NCBI GenBank assembly: GCA_031390755.1
Contig: JANMTS010000116.1
Location: 106,950 to 170,949 of the forward strand
Length of the DNA stretch: 64,000 nt
Direction of reading: 5' to 3'
Source: DATMER01 sp031390755
Lineage (GTDB): Bacteria > Acidobacteriota > Thermoanaerobaculia > Multivoradales > UBA5704
A program made the translations under genes and the position numbers. This document shows, piece after piece, positions 44,302 through 53,475 of the stretch; the stretch's first letter is position 1; the number at the start of each line of letters is the position of its first letter. The notes below the pieces were generated by a model. That model had not been told where the DNA came from. It saw nothing but the letters and a program-made list of their open reading frames with translations, and searched no databases.

Positions 44302-45521
44302 TGAGCAGACCTAAACTACTCCTGCCGTTCCTCGTCCTCCTGATTCCGTCGGCCCTGGGCGCCGACATGCTCAACCGGGTCGTCCTCCGGGTCAACGACC
44401 AGATCGCCACGCTCTACGACTTCGAGCAGCGGCGGTCGAACATGGCGCGCGAGCTTCTGCGCCAGACGGACCTGGACCCCGCGGAGCGCACCAGGCTCCT
44501 CGGCGAGGTGGGCGAGCTCGCCTACAAGGATCTCTATGAGGAACTGCTCATCGAGTCCCGCGCCGAGCAGCTCGACGTCACGGTCCCCGACGCCGAGATC
44601 GACCAGCAGATCGAGCAGATGAAGCAGAACTTCGGCATTGCGACCGCCGAGGATTTCGCGGCGGCCCTGGCCCAGTCCGGCATGGACGAGCCGCAGCTCC
44701 GGGAGCGCCTCCGCCGCGACATGCGGGCGCGCGAGGTCATGGGCCGCGAGGTCCAGAGCCGGATCAAGCTCGACGAGGACGATCTGCGGCGCATCTATCA
44801 GCGCGACCGGGAGCAGTTCCGGCAGCCCGACCAGCTGCAGCTGCGCGAGATCGTCGTCCTCGAGGAGGGCGGCCTCGCGAGCGCTGCCGAGAGACAGGCC
44901 CTGGCTAGGCAGATCCGCGACGCCGTGGCCGGCGGCAAGTCGCTCGCCGACGCCGTGGCCGAGACGTCCGGCAAGGGGCAGACGAGCGGCGTGATCGAGA
45001 TCGGCTGGGTCACTCCCGGCGACCTCGATCAGAACCTCGAAACGGCCGTCTGGAAGCTGGCGGTCGGCGTGCCGAGCGAACCCGTGGCCGGCCGCGGCGG
45101 CCTTCACGTGCTCCAGGTGGTGGAGCGGAAGGAATCGCACATCCCCGCCTTTGCGGAGGTGCAGGAGCAGATCCGCCAGCGCGAGTCGCGATCGAAGATG
45201 CAGGACGAGGTCGGCCGGTACATGGCCGAGCTGGAGAAGAAGTCGTTGATCGTGACCGAGCCGCCGCCGGGCGCGGAGAATTTCCGTCGCCAGATCGGCG
45301 CCCGTCCCAAGACCGAGGACGAGCGGCTCGGCCTGGCGCCGCTTCCCACCCCCACCGACACGCCGCCGCCGCCGCCGATCGAGGTCAATCCCGCGGTGGC
45401 CGGCGAGCCGGGCGCCCTCCCCGAGCCCAAGCCGATCACGAATCAGCCTCCGCCCGTGATGGAGGAGCCGCCGAACGTCACGGCTCCCACCCCCGAGCCG
45501 CCTCCCCCCGGCGCTCTCTGA
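44301..45521 (+). CDS. SurA-like periplasmic chaperone/isomerase
   Basis: 406 residues. Signal peptide (LLLPFLVLLIPSALGAD), SurA_N helical domain (LNRVVLRVNDQIATLYDFEQ and long helices to about 170), one PpiC-type domain (LQLREIVVLEEGG, GWVTPGDLDQNLETAVWKL, GGLHVLQVVERKE), and a Pro-rich tail of about 80 residues. SurA-type proteins escort outer-membrane proteins. Single rather than double isomerase domain compared with the enterobacterial protein. Last gene before the dcw cluster; a hairpin follows its stop. Confidence 0.85.
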   Translation: MSRPKLLLPFLVLLIPSALGADMLNRVVLRVNDQIATLYDFEQRRSNMARELLRQTDLDPAERTRLLGEVGELAYKDLYEELLIESRAEQLDVTVPDAEIDQQIEQMKQNFGIATAEDFAAALAQSGMDEPQLRERLRRDMRAREVMGREVQSRIKLDEDDLRRIYQRDREQFRQPDQLQLREIVVLEEGGLASAAERQALARQIRDAVAGGKSLADAVAETSGKGQTSGVIEIGWVTPGDLDQNLETAVWKLAVGVPSEPVAGRGGLHVLQVVERKESHIPAFAEVQEQIRQRESRSKMQDEVGRYMAELEKKSLIVTEPPPGAENFRRQIGARPKTEDERLGLAPLPTPTDTPPPPPIEVNPAVAGEPGALPEPKPITNQPPPVMEEPPNVTAPTPEPPPPGAL

Positions 45522-45526
45522 ATCTG

Positions 45527-45560
45527 CTGCCCGCCTCTCCTTCGATGGGGAGGCGGGCAG
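45527..45560 (+). terminator. Hairpin after the SurA-like gene
   Basis: CTGCCCGCCTCTCC pairs with GGGGAGGCGGGCAG (14 bp, one G-T wobble) around a TTCGAT loop, 5 bases after the stop codon. There is no T-tract downstream, so it is terminator-like in shape but may act with Rho or as an mRNA 3' end stabiliser. Confidence 0.6.
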
Positions 45561-45700
45561 GTGGTTCCCGCTCGTAAGCCCGCCTCAGCCTCCCTCGTTC
45601 TTCCTGGTCCAGACCCCCCACCCGAGCCGGCTTCAAGTTTCCGCTAGCGCTCCATTTTCGCCTTCTTGGTGGAGTGGAGTGGTCCTTCGGCTTCATTCGG

Positions 45701-45735
45701 TGGAGTAAAGTGGGTTGAAATGGACAAAAGTGGAT
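45701..45735 (+). promoter_or_regulatory. Putative MraZ operator: four TGG repeats at 10-bp spacing
   Basis: TGGAG (45701), TGGGT (45711), TGGAC (45721) and TGGAT (45731) start exactly 10 bases apart, each separated by 5 bases. Studied MraZ proteins bind TGGGN repeats with 5-base gaps upstream of their own operon. Further TGG triplets at 45670 and 45680 keep the same spacing. The repeats overlap the probable -35 region, as expected for autorepression. Confidence 0.75.
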
Positions 45736-45750
45736 AAACGTTGCTAAGAT
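45721..45750 (+). promoter_or_regulatory. Candidate dcw promoter
   Basis: TGGACA (45721-45726) and TAAGAT (45745-45750) are separated by 18 bases. The -35 element coincides with the third TGG repeat, so MraZ binding would block it. The start of transcription would fall near 45757, giving a leader of about 36 bases. Confidence 0.5.
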
Positions 45751-45767
45751 CCCACCTCAGACAGTTA

Positions 45768-45787
45768 GGACTCGGGGGGAGGAGTCC
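45768..45787 (+). promoter_or_regulatory. Small hairpin holding the mraZ ribosome site
   Basis: GGACTC and GAGTCC can pair around the purine-rich loop GGGGGGAG, which is the Shine-Dalgarno of mraZ. This would present the ribosome site in a loop; whether it matters for control is inference. Confidence 0.35.
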
Positions 45788-45792
45788 CCACA

Positions 45793-46233
45793 ATGTTTCG
45801 CGGAAGCTCGCCAGCCAAGATTGACGACAAGGGACGGCTGAAGATCCCGACTGATTTCCGTCGGGTTCTGGAAGACCGTCACGGTCCCGAGCTCTTCGTC
45901 ACCTCCGTGGTGGGCGACTCGGCGCTGGTGTATCCGCTGCCGGTCTGGGAAGAGGTCGAGGCACGGCTGCGGGCGGCGCCGTCGACCGATCCGATCAAGA
46001 CGCGTTTCCTGGAACGGGTGAACTACTTCGGTCAGCAGGTGCAGCTCGATGTGCAAGGCAGGATCCTCATCCCCCAACTTCTCCGGGAAAGCGCGGGGAT
46101 GAGCGGCGACGTGGTGGTGTCGGGGCAGCTCGACCACCTGGTGGTGTGGAACCACGACCGCTTCCTGGCGCGGTTGAACGAACAGCCGTTCACGGAGGAC
46201 GACTACCGTGCCCTCAGCGCGCTTGGCATCTAG
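45793..46233 (+). CDS. mraZ: Transcriptional regulator MraZ
   Basis: 146 residues, two swapped-hairpin AbrB-like repeats: FRGSSPAKIDDKGRLKIPTD near the start and QLDVQGRILIPQLLRE near 90, the DxxGR motifs of the family. MraZ is a ring-shaped DNA-binding protein that controls the dcw cluster. Its likely operator stands just upstream. rsmH follows 39 bases later. Confidence 0.95.
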   Translation: MFRGSSPAKIDDKGRLKIPTDFRRVLEDRHGPELFVTSVVGDSALVYPLPVWEEVEARLRAAPSTDPIKTRFLERVNYFGQQVQLDVQGRILIPQLLRESAGMSGDVVVSGQLDHLVVWNHDRFLARLNEQPFTEDDYRALSALGI

Positions 46234-46272
46234 GCGCGCCGACGGTTCCGTAGAGGAAGGCCACTCGACGCG

Positions 46273-47217
46273 TTGGACGCACAGCATGTGCCTGTTCTGC
46301 TCGAGGAGACTCTCGACCTGCTGGACCTCCGGCGGGGCGGGATCTTCGTCGATGCAACCCTCGGTCTCGGCGGACACGCCGAGGCCATCCTGCGGGCCTC
46401 TCCGGAGGTCCGCCTCATCGGCGTGGACCGCGATCCCGCGGCCCTCGAACGCGCCCGGGAGCGCCTGTCTCCCTTCGGAGACCGGGTGCGCTTTGCGCAC
46501 GCCAACTTCCTTCAGCTCGAACAGGCCCTCGCCGGCCTGGGCGTGGGCGCAGGAAGAGTTGATGGCGTGGCGGGCATCCTGGCCGACCTGGGCGTCTCGT
46601 CGATGCAGCTCGACACGCCGGAGCGGGGCTTCAGCTTCCGTTTCGAGGCGCCGCTGGACATGCGCATGGGGCTCGCCGAACAGACGGCGGCCGACCTGGT
46701 GAACGAGGCTTCGGAGGGGGACCTGCAAATGATCATCCGCGACTATGGCGAAGAAAAGCACGCGCGGCGGATCGCCCGGGCGATCGTCAACGCCCGCCAG
46801 GACAACCCCATCGAGACGACCGGGCAGCTCAAGCGCCTCATCGACCGGGTGAAGAGCAGCCGGCCCGGCGAGCGCGAAGGCCGCGTCGACCCGGCCACGC
46901 GCGTCTTCCAGGCGCTGCGCATCGCGGTCAACGAGGAGCTCGCCAGCCTGGACGGCATGATCCAGCAGGCGATCGACCTGATGGCGACCGACGGCCGGCT
47001 GGTGGTCATCTCCTACCACAGCCTGGAAGACCGGATCGTCAAGAACAGCTTCCGCGACGCGGGCCGCGGCGAGATCGACCAGATCACCGGCCGCGCCCGC
47101 GCCGAGACCCAGCTCATCGAGGTGCTGACCCGCAAGCCCGTGCGGCCGTCGGATGCCGAGGTGATGCGCAACCCCCGTTCGCGCTCGGCACGCCTGCGTG
47201 CGGCCCGGAGGACTTGA
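46273..47217 (+). CDS. rsmH: 16S rRNA m4C1402 methyltransferase RsmH
   Basis: 314 residues from a TTG at 46273, where the conserved start HVPVLLEETLDLL begins; AGAGGAAGG lies upstream. SAM motif VDATLGLGGHAEAIL, GILADLGVSSMQLDTPERGF, and VVISYHSLEDRIVKNSF near the end are diagnostic. It methylates N4 of C1402 in the decoding centre. Second gene of the dcw cluster as usual. Overlaps the possible GTG start of ftsL. Confidence 0.95.
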   Translation: MDAQHVPVLLEETLDLLDLRRGGIFVDATLGLGGHAEAILRASPEVRLIGVDRDPAALERARERLSPFGDRVRFAHANFLQLEQALAGLGVGAGRVDGVAGILADLGVSSMQLDTPERGFSFRFEAPLDMRMGLAEQTAADLVNEASEGDLQMIIRDYGEEKHARRIARAIVNARQDNPIETTGQLKRLIDRVKSSRPGEREGRVDPATRVFQALRIAVNEELASLDGMIQQAIDLMATDGRLVVISYHSLEDRIVKNSFRDAGRGEIDQITGRARAETQLIEVLTRKPVRPSDAEVMRNPRSRSARLRAARRT

Positions 47218-47221
47218 CGCC

Positions 47222-47566
47222 TTGCGGAGCGCTTACGCCTTCCGGCGGCCGGTGGCCAACACCTATCTCGTGCGCGAGCGGGATCGCCGCCGCACGCGCG
47301 AGCTGGGTCTCGTGCTGCTGGTGGTGTTCAGCCTCGGCGGCGGGCTCCTGGCCTACATCTGGATCCATCTCCAGGTGCTGAGCACGGGCTACCGCATCGA
47401 CGAGCTGGAGCGCGAGCACGTCGAGCTGAACCGCGAGGAGCGCCAGCTCCGCCTCGAAGCCGCCTACCTGGCGAGCCCGTCGCAGGTGGAGCGCCGCGCC
47501 GTCAACGAGCTCGGCATGCAGCCGCCCACGCTGGAGCAGGTGGTGTTCTGGGAGGAGCTGCCGTGA
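47222..47566 (+). CDS. ftsL: Cell division protein FtsL
   Basis: 114 residues from TTG 47222, with GGAGG about 10 bases upstream; a GTG at 47198 overlapping rsmH would add 8. Basic cytoplasmic start (RERDRRRTRE), one membrane helix (LVLLVVFSLGGGLLAYIWIH), then a periplasmic coiled coil (IDELEREHVELNREERQLR). FtsL sequences are poorly conserved, so topology and its place between rsmH and ftsI carry the assignment. It joins FtsQ (and usually FtsB) in activating septal synthesis. Overlaps ftsI by 4 bases. Confidence 0.85.
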   Translation: MRSAYAFRRPVANTYLVRERDRRRTRELGLVLLVVFSLGGGLLAYIWIHLQVLSTGYRIDELEREHVELNREERQLRLEAAYLASPSQVERRAVNELGMQPPTLEQVVFWEELP

Positions 47567-49509
47567 ATCCCGGCAACGCCCTGGCGCGCTTCCCCCGCGT
47601 GCGCGTCGCCGCCGTGATCGCCGCAGTGTGGATTCTCGCGATCGCCGGCCGGCTCTACCAGCTCCAGGTGCTGCGCTACGACCACTACGAAGCGAAAGCC
47701 GCCCGGCAGCAGCAGCGCGTGGTGAAGCTCGATCCGTCCCGCGGCACGATCTACGACGCCCGCGGCCGGGAGCTGGCCGTGTCCGTCCAGGTCGATTCGG
47801 CCTACGCGGTGCCGCCCCAGATCGACAACCCACAGGAAGCCGCGGCGAAGCTGGCCAAGGTCGTGCCCGGGCTGGACGCCAGGAAGCTCGCCCGCAGCCT
47901 GGCCGAGGACCGCGAGTTCGTCTGGGTGGCGCGCAAGCTCGACGCCCCGGTGGCCGAGGCGGTGCGGGCGCTCAAGCTGGAGGGCATCCACTTCCTGGAG
48001 GAGAGCAAGCGCTACTACCCGATGCGCGAGCTGGCCGGGCAGGTGCTCGGCTACGTCGGCACCGACAACCACGGCCTGGCCGGCCTCGAGCTGCTCTACG
48101 ACGAGAAGATCGTCGGCAAGCCGGGCGTGCGCACGGTGCTCCGCGACGCGCGGCGCGGCACGGTGGTGGCGCCGGGCCTCGCGTTCGCCGAGGCCGAGCC
48201 CGGGCAGGATCTGCATCTCACGCTCGACGCGGCCATCCAGCACATCGTGGAGCGGGAGCTGGAGAAGGCCGTCCAGGAGCACGGGGCGAGCCGCGGCATC
48301 GCGGTGTTTCTCGATCCCCGCACCGGCGGCGTGCTGGCCATGGCGTCCTATCCCGGGTTCGATCCCAACGACTTCGGCCGCTACAGCCCGGACCGCTGGC
48401 GCAACCGGTCGATCATGGACGTGTACGAGCCGGGATCGACCTTCAAAATCATCACCGCCGCCGCGGCGCTGGGCTCCGGCCTGGTCCATTCGACCGACAT
48501 CTTCGACTGCGAGATGGGCGGCATCACGGTCTACGGCAAGCGCATCCGCGACCACAAGGCCTACGGCCGGCTGACGTTCGCCGACGTGCTGGCGAAGTCG
48601 AGCAACGTCGGAGTCATCAAGGCCGCGCTGATCCTCGGCGACCAGCGGCTCTACACCGCGATCCGCGGCTTCGGCTTCGGACGCCCGACCGGCATCGACC
48701 TGCCCGGCGAGGGCTCCGGCATCCTCCATCCCATGGAGCGCTGGGGGATGCGCGGCAAGGCCTACATCGCATTCGGCCAGGGCATCTCGGTGACCCCGCT
48801 CCAACTCGCGGCGGCAGTGGCCGCGGTGGCGAACGAGGGCACGCAGATGAAGCCGCACGTGGTGGCGGGCGTCGGCCGGGGAGACATGGTGCTGGCGCGG
48901 CTCACCGGGCCGCCGGTGGCGGGCCATCCCCTGGAGCCGGCCACGGCGCGCGAGCTGCGGCGCCTGCTCGAAGGGGTGGTCACCGGAGGCACGGGCCGCG
49001 GCGCGGCCGTCGCCGGCTACCGCGTGGCCGGAAAGACCGGCACGGCGCAGATCCCGGTGGCCGGTGGCTACTCCCGCAACGGTTATCTGCCGAGCTTCGT
49101 CGGCTTCGCGCCGTCGGACCGGCCGGAGATCGTCGGCGTGGTGGCCATCGCCGAGCCCCAGGGCTTCGAGTACCACGGTGGACAGGTGGCGGCGCCGGTC
49201 TTCGGGGCGATCACGCGGCAGGTGCTGCTCTACCTGGGCATCCGGCCGGAGCGGGACCGTCCCCGGACCTGGCCGGGCCAGCCGGGCATCACGGTTCTTG
49301 CGGGCACCGAGCTGACGGCTCCCACCGCGGCGCCGCCGGTTCCGGTGTCGAACGAAGGCGACTTCGAGGACATCCTGCCGCCCGGCGATCCGCCGCCGGT
49401 GGGACGGGCGGGCGGACAGCCGGCTGCCGAGCCGATCGGCCGACGCGAGAGCGCACCTTCGACCGCCCCCACCGGGCAGACAGGAGGCCGCTCTCATGCG
49501 CCTTTCTGA
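47563..49509 (+). CDS. ftsI: Septal penicillin-binding protein FtsI (PBP3)
   Basis: 648 residues from GTG 47563. Membrane anchor VAAVIAAVWILAIAGRLYQL, the dimerisation domain (SRGTIYDARGRELAVSVQVD), then the transpeptidase with nucleophile Ser292 in GSTFK, SSN at 346-348 and KTGT at 491-494. It cross-links septal peptidoglycan. No PASTA domains; the last 90 residues are a Pro/Gly-rich tail without recognised function. It overlaps murE by 14 bases. Confidence 0.95.
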   Translation: MNPGNALARFPRVRVAAVIAAVWILAIAGRLYQLQVLRYDHYEAKAARQQQRVVKLDPSRGTIYDARGRELAVSVQVDSAYAVPPQIDNPQEAAAKLAKVVPGLDARKLARSLAEDREFVWVARKLDAPVAEAVRALKLEGIHFLEESKRYYPMRELAGQVLGYVGTDNHGLAGLELLYDEKIVGKPGVRTVLRDARRGTVVAPGLAFAEAEPGQDLHLTLDAAIQHIVERELEKAVQEHGASRGIAVFLDPRTGGVLAMASYPGFDPNDFGRYSPDRWRNRSIMDVYEPGSTFKIITAAAALGSGLVHSTDIFDCEMGGITVYGKRIRDHKAYGRLTFADVLAKSSNVGVIKAALILGDQRLYTAIRGFGFGRPTGIDLPGEGSGILHPMERWGMRGKAYIAFGQGISVTPLQLAAAVAAVANEGTQMKPHVVAGVGRGDMVLARLTGPPVAGHPLEPATARELRRLLEGVVTGGTGRGAAVAGYRVAGKTGTAQIPVAGGYSRNGYLPSFVGFAPSDRPEIVGVVAIAEPQGFEYHGGQVAAPVFGAITRQVLLYLGIRPERDRPRTWPGQPGITVLAGTELTAPTAAPPVPVSNEGDFEDILPPGDPPPVGRAGGQPAAEPIGRRESAPSTAPTGQTGGRSHAPF

Positions 49510-50977
49510 GCTGGTGGGACGAACCCTGGAAAGCGATCCGGACGTGACTGGCGTGACGCACGACTCGCGTGCGGTCCAGCCGGGCGATCTTTTCGTCGCC
49601 ACGGTGGGCGAGCGCTTCGACGGGCGCGCCTTCGCGGCGGGCGCCGTCGAGCGCGGCGCCGTTGCCGTTCTTGGACCCAATACCGGTCCGGAACCCGCAC
49701 CGGCCGGTCTGGCGGTCCCGTGGATCGCCGTGGACGATCCCCGCGCCGCTCTCGGACCGCTCTCCGCCGCGGTGTACGGCCACCCGGACCGGGAGCTGAC
49801 CCTCGTCGGCATCACCGGCACGAATGGCAAGTCCACGGTGGCCACGCTGGTGTCGGCCATCCTCGACGCGGCGGGCCGGCCGGCGGGCTTCATCGGCACG
49901 CTCGGCTACCGCTTCGGCGACCGGACGTTCCCCGGCGGCCACACCACTCCCGAGGCCTCGGACCTCTTCCGCACGCTGCGCCGGATGCGCGAGGCGGGCG
50001 CGCAGGCCGTGGCCATGGAGGTCTCCTCGCACGCCCTGGAGATGGGCCGCGTCGCGGGCGTCGAATTCGATGCCGCCGTGTTCACGAACCTGACCCGGGA
50101 CCACCTCGACTTCCATCCGGACATGGAGAGCTACTTCGCGGCGAAGCGGAAGATCTTCCGGCAGCTCAAGCCCGGCGCGAAGGCGGTCGTGAATCTCGAC
50201 GATCCCCGGGGCCGGCGGCTGGCCGACGAGATGCCCGGGGCCGTGACCTTCGGCACGGGAGACGAGGCTCAGGTGCGATGCCGAGGCGTGGAGATGACCG
50301 CCTCGGGCATCCGCGGCGTCCTCGTGACCCCTCGCGGCGAGATGCCGTTCGCGACGCGGCTGCTCGGCCGCTACAACCTGCTGAACCTGCTGGCGGCGGC
50401 GGCCACCGCAGAGGCTCTCGGGCTGCCGCACGAGGCGGTGGCGGCGGCGTTGGCCGGGCAGCTGCCAGTTCCAGGCCGCCTGGAGTCGGTCGACCGCGGC
50501 CAGCCGTTTCCGGTGTTCGTGGACTACGCGCACACCGACGCGGCGCTCGACGCGGCTCTGCGCTCGGTGCGCGAGATCGCGGCGGACGGGCGCGTGGCCG
50601 TCGTCTTCGGCTGCGGCGGCGACCGCGACCGCGGCAAGCGTCCGCTCATGGGCCGCGTGGCCGCCGATCTCGCGGAGCTGGTCGTCCTCACCTCGGACAA
50701 CCCGCGCAGCGAGGACCCGCTCGCCATCCTCGGCGCGATCGAGGAGGGCGTGAAGGCGAGCGGCGGCCCCGGCAGCCGCGGCTACCGGATGGTGCCCGAC
50801 CGCCGCGAGGCGATCCGCGAGGCCCTGGTCTCGGCCGGCCCCGGCTGGGCCGTGCTGATCGCGGGCAAGGGCCACGAAAAAGAGCAGATCGTGGGAGACC
50901 GGAAGCTCCCGTTCTCCGACTTCGACGAGATCGAGAAGGCTTTGGAGGAGCGCTTTGGCACGCCTGACGGTGGCTGA
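49496..50977 (+). CDS. murE: UDP-MurNAc-tripeptide synthetase MurE (meso-DAP type)
   Basis: 493 residues. ATP loop GITGTNGKST at 105-114, carbamylated-lysine region with SSHALEMGRV, and DNPR at 401-404 in SDNPRSEDP, the motif that marks meso-diaminopimelate specificity. It adds the third residue to the cytoplasmic UDP-MurNAc-dipeptide. The segment LGPNTGPEPAPAG near 62 is a non-conserved low-complexity insertion. Overlaps both ftsI and murF. Confidence 0.96.
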   Translation: MRLSELVGRTLESDPDVTGVTHDSRAVQPGDLFVATVGERFDGRAFAAGAVERGAVAVLGPNTGPEPAPAGLAVPWIAVDDPRAALGPLSAAVYGHPDRELTLVGITGTNGKSTVATLVSAILDAAGRPAGFIGTLGYRFGDRTFPGGHTTPEASDLFRTLRRMREAGAQAVAMEVSSHALEMGRVAGVEFDAAVFTNLTRDHLDFHPDMESYFAAKRKIFRQLKPGAKAVVNLDDPRGRRLADEMPGAVTFGTGDEAQVRCRGVEMTASGIRGVLVTPRGEMPFATRLLGRYNLLNLLAAAATAEALGLPHEAVAAALAGQLPVPGRLESVDRGQPFPVFVDYAHTDAALDAALRSVREIAADGRVAVVFGCGGDRDRGKRPLMGRVAADLAELVVLTSDNPRSEDPLAILGAIEEGVKASGGPGSRGYRMVPDRREAIREALVSAGPGWAVLIAGKGHEKEQIVGDRKLPFSDFDEIEKALEERFGTPDGG

Positions 50978-52379
50978 GATCGCCGGCGCCCTGGCCGGGC
51001 GCGGAGCGCGGATCGTCTCGGGAGACCCCGCGGCGGTGTGCTCCGGCGCGGCCATCGACTCCCGGGCGGTCCACGGCGGCGAGATCTTCTTCGCCCTGCC
51101 CGGAACGCGCACGGACGGCCACCGGTTCGTGGAGGCCGTCGCGGCCCAGGGCGCCGGAGCGGCGGTGGTTCAGGAGGACGTTCCCCCGGTCCCGGCCGGG
51201 GTGGCGATGGCCGTCATCCGGGTGGATGACACCCTGCTGGCGCTCCAGGATCTCGCCCGCCACGTGCGCGCCTCGGGCGTGCCGAAGAAGCTCGTCGGCA
51301 TCACCGGCTCGATGGGCAAGACGACCACCAAGGAGCTGCTGGCGGCCATGCTCGGCGCGCGCTTCGAAACCTGGAAGACGGTCGGGAACTTCAACAACCT
51401 GATCGGCTTCCCACTCTGCCTCCTCAACGTGCCGGACGGCACCGAGTGGATGGTCGCCGAGATGGGCATGTCCACCGCGGGCGAGCTGCGCCAACTCAGC
51501 CTCCTGGGCCGGCCGGACGCCGCCGTGTTCACGGTCGTGCGCGCCGTCCACCTGGAGTTCTTCGCCGGCGTGCGGGAGATCGCGGAGGCCAAGGCGGAGC
51601 TGCTCGCCGGGCTGGCCTCTGGTGGGCCGGTGATCGCCAACGCCGACGATCCCGAGGTGGCGCGGATCGCGGCCGGGCATCAGGCCTCGGGCGGCCGGGT
51701 GGTTTCTTACGGCGTGTACGGAGTCGAATCCGAGGGCGTCGACGTCCGCCTGAGGGATCTCGTCCCGGGACCGGAGGGCCTCGGCAGCCGCTTCGCGATC
51801 GAGGCCGATGGGCGGAGCGTCGTTTTCGAGTTGCCGCTCCACGGCCTCTACAACGCCGAGAACTGCCTCGCCGCCGCAGCGTGTGCCCTGACCCTCGGTC
51901 TGTCTCTGGACGAGATTGCCGCGGCCGTCCGCGACGTCAAGCCGGCGTCGATGCGCGGCGTGGTCCACCGCGGCGCGTTCACTCTGGTGGACGACTCCTA
52001 CAACTCCAACCCCGCGGCGCTCGCCAAGGCGCTGGAGTCCGCCGTTCGTCTCTCAGGAGTCCGCCGCGTGGCCGTCCTGGGCGACATGCGCGAGCTCGGA
52101 CCGGAAGGCCCGCGCTTCCACCGCGAGTCCGGCGAGACCGCGGCTCGCCTCGGCTTCTCGCCGATCCTGGGCGTGGGCGAGCTGTCGCGCGAGCTGGTGG
52201 CCGCAGCGAAGGCCGAGGGCGCCGAGGCCGAGTGGGTGGCGGACGCCGCCGCCGCCGCCGAGTGGGCCGCCACCGAGATCCGCGACGGCGACCTGGTGCT
52301 CGTGAAGGCCTCGCGCGGCGTCGGCCTGGACGCAGTGGTCCGCAGGCTCGTTCCCGGAAGCTCGGAGGGGGCGCACTGA
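50955..52379 (+). CDS. murF: UDP-MurNAc-tripeptide:D-Ala-D-Ala ligase MurF
   Basis: 474 residues from a TTG at 50955 preceded by GGAGGAG. ATP loop GITGSMGKTTTKE at 115-127, NFNNLIGFPLCLL, EMGMSTAGELRQLS, and the C-terminal LVDDSYNSNP strand are typical. It attaches D-Ala-D-Ala to finish the pentapeptide precursor. Coupled to mraY by a TGATG overlap. Confidence 0.95.
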   Translation: MARLTVAEIAGALAGRGARIVSGDPAAVCSGAAIDSRAVHGGEIFFALPGTRTDGHRFVEAVAAQGAGAAVVQEDVPPVPAGVAMAVIRVDDTLLALQDLARHVRASGVPKKLVGITGSMGKTTTKELLAAMLGARFETWKTVGNFNNLIGFPLCLLNVPDGTEWMVAEMGMSTAGELRQLSLLGRPDAAVFTVVRAVHLEFFAGVREIAEAKAELLAGLASGGPVIANADDPEVARIAAGHQASGGRVVSYGVYGVESEGVDVRLRDLVPGPEGLGSRFAIEADGRSVVFELPLHGLYNAENCLAAAACALTLGLSLDEIAAAVRDVKPASMRGVVHRGAFTLVDDSYNSNPAALAKALESAVRLSGVRRVAVLGDMRELGPEGPRFHRESGETAARLGFSPILGVGELSRELVAAAKAEGAEAEWVADAAAAAEWAATEIRDGDLVLVKASRGVGLDAVVRRLVPGSSEGAH

Positions 52380-53455
52380 TGCTCTACCACCTCCTCTATC
52401 CGCTACGCGACGTGATTCCGCTGTTCAACGTCTTCCGGTACATCACGTTCCGGATCGCCGCGGCCATCGTCACGGCGCTGCTGCTCTCGTGGCTGCTCGG
52501 CCCATGGTTCATCCGGATGCTGCGCCGCCTGTCCGTGGGCCAGAACATCCGCGACGTGGGTCCTCAGGCCCACCAGGTCAAGGCCGGGACGCCCACCATG
52601 GGCGGCATCCTGATCCTGTTTGCCTGCCTGGGCTCGACGCTGCTCTGGGGAAACCTGACGAACACCTATGTGTGGATCGTCGTCCTGGTCACCGCGGCGT
52701 TCGGCGCCATCGGCTTCGCCGACGACTACATCAAGGTCCGCAAGCGGCGGAGCCTCGGTCTCACCGCGCGCTCCAAGATGCTCCTCCAGATCCTGGCCGG
52801 CGCGGGCATGGGCGTGGCGTTGTACCTGCTGCCCGGCTTCGACTCCGAGCTGAGCTTCCCGTTCCTGAAGCGGCTGGTGCTGGACCTCGGCATCCTCTAC
52901 ATCCCGTTCGTGGTGATCGTGCTCGTGGGCGCCTCGAACGCGGTCAACCTGACCGATGGGCTCGACGGGCTGGCCATCGGCACCACGTCGGTCGCCGCGG
53001 CCACCTACGCGGTGTTCACCTACGTCTCCGGCAACCGGGTGATCTCGGACTATCTCCAGATCTCGCACGTGCCGGGCGTCGGCGAGGTCGCGGTGTTCTG
53101 CGGCGCGCTGGTCGGTGCCGGGCTCGGCTTCCTCTGGTACAACGCGCACCCCGCCGAGGTGTTCATGGGCGACGTCGGCTCGCTCGCGCTCGGCGCGGGC
53201 ATCGGCAGCGTCGCCGTCATCGCCAAGCAGGAGATCCTGCTCGTGCTCGTGGGCGGCGTGTTCGTCATGGAGGCGCTCTCGGTCATCATCCAGGTGGCCT
53301 CGTTCAAGATGCGCGGCAAGCGGGTGTTCCGCATGGCGCCGCTCCACCATCACTTCGAGCTGACCGGCTGGGCGGAGCCGAAGGTGATCGTCAGGTTCTG
53401 GATCCTGTCGATTCTCTTCGCGCTGCTCTCGCTCTCCACCCTGAAGCTGCGATGA
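52379..53455 (+). CDS. mraY: Phospho-MurNAc-pentapeptide translocase MraY
   Basis: 358 residues, about ten membrane segments. Catalytic motifs: FADDYIKVRKRRSLGL near 118, NLTDGLDGLA near 190, FMGDVGSLALG near 262 and LHHHFEL near 324. It transfers the precursor to undecaprenyl phosphate, making lipid I. Its stop is embedded in ATGA, starting a seven-codon frame that leads to murD. Confidence 0.96.
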   Translation: MLYHLLYPLRDVIPLFNVFRYITFRIAAAIVTALLLSWLLGPWFIRMLRRLSVGQNIRDVGPQAHQVKAGTPTMGGILILFACLGSTLLWGNLTNTYVWIVVLVTAAFGAIGFADDYIKVRKRRSLGLTARSKMLLQILAGAGMGVALYLLPGFDSELSFPFLKRLVLDLGILYIPFVVIVLVGASNAVNLTDGLDGLAIGTTSVAAATYAVFTYVSGNRVISDYLQISHVPGVGEVAVFCGALVGAGLGFLWYNAHPAEVFMGDVGSLALGAGIGSVAVIAKQEILLVLVGGVFVMEALSVIIQVASFKMRGKRVFRMAPLHHHFELTGWAEPKVIVRFWILSILFALLSLSTLKLR

Positions 53456-53475
53456 GCGGCATGAGCGCGGCATGA
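53452..53475 (+). other. Seven-codon frame bridging mraY and murD
   Basis: ATG at 53452 overlaps the mraY stop as ATGA; the frame reads MSGMSAA and its own TGA overlaps the murD start as ATGA at 53472. No Shine-Dalgarno precedes murD. Ribosomes could be handed on by two successive stop/start couplings. A role is inference; the arrangement itself is exact. Confidence 0.45.
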
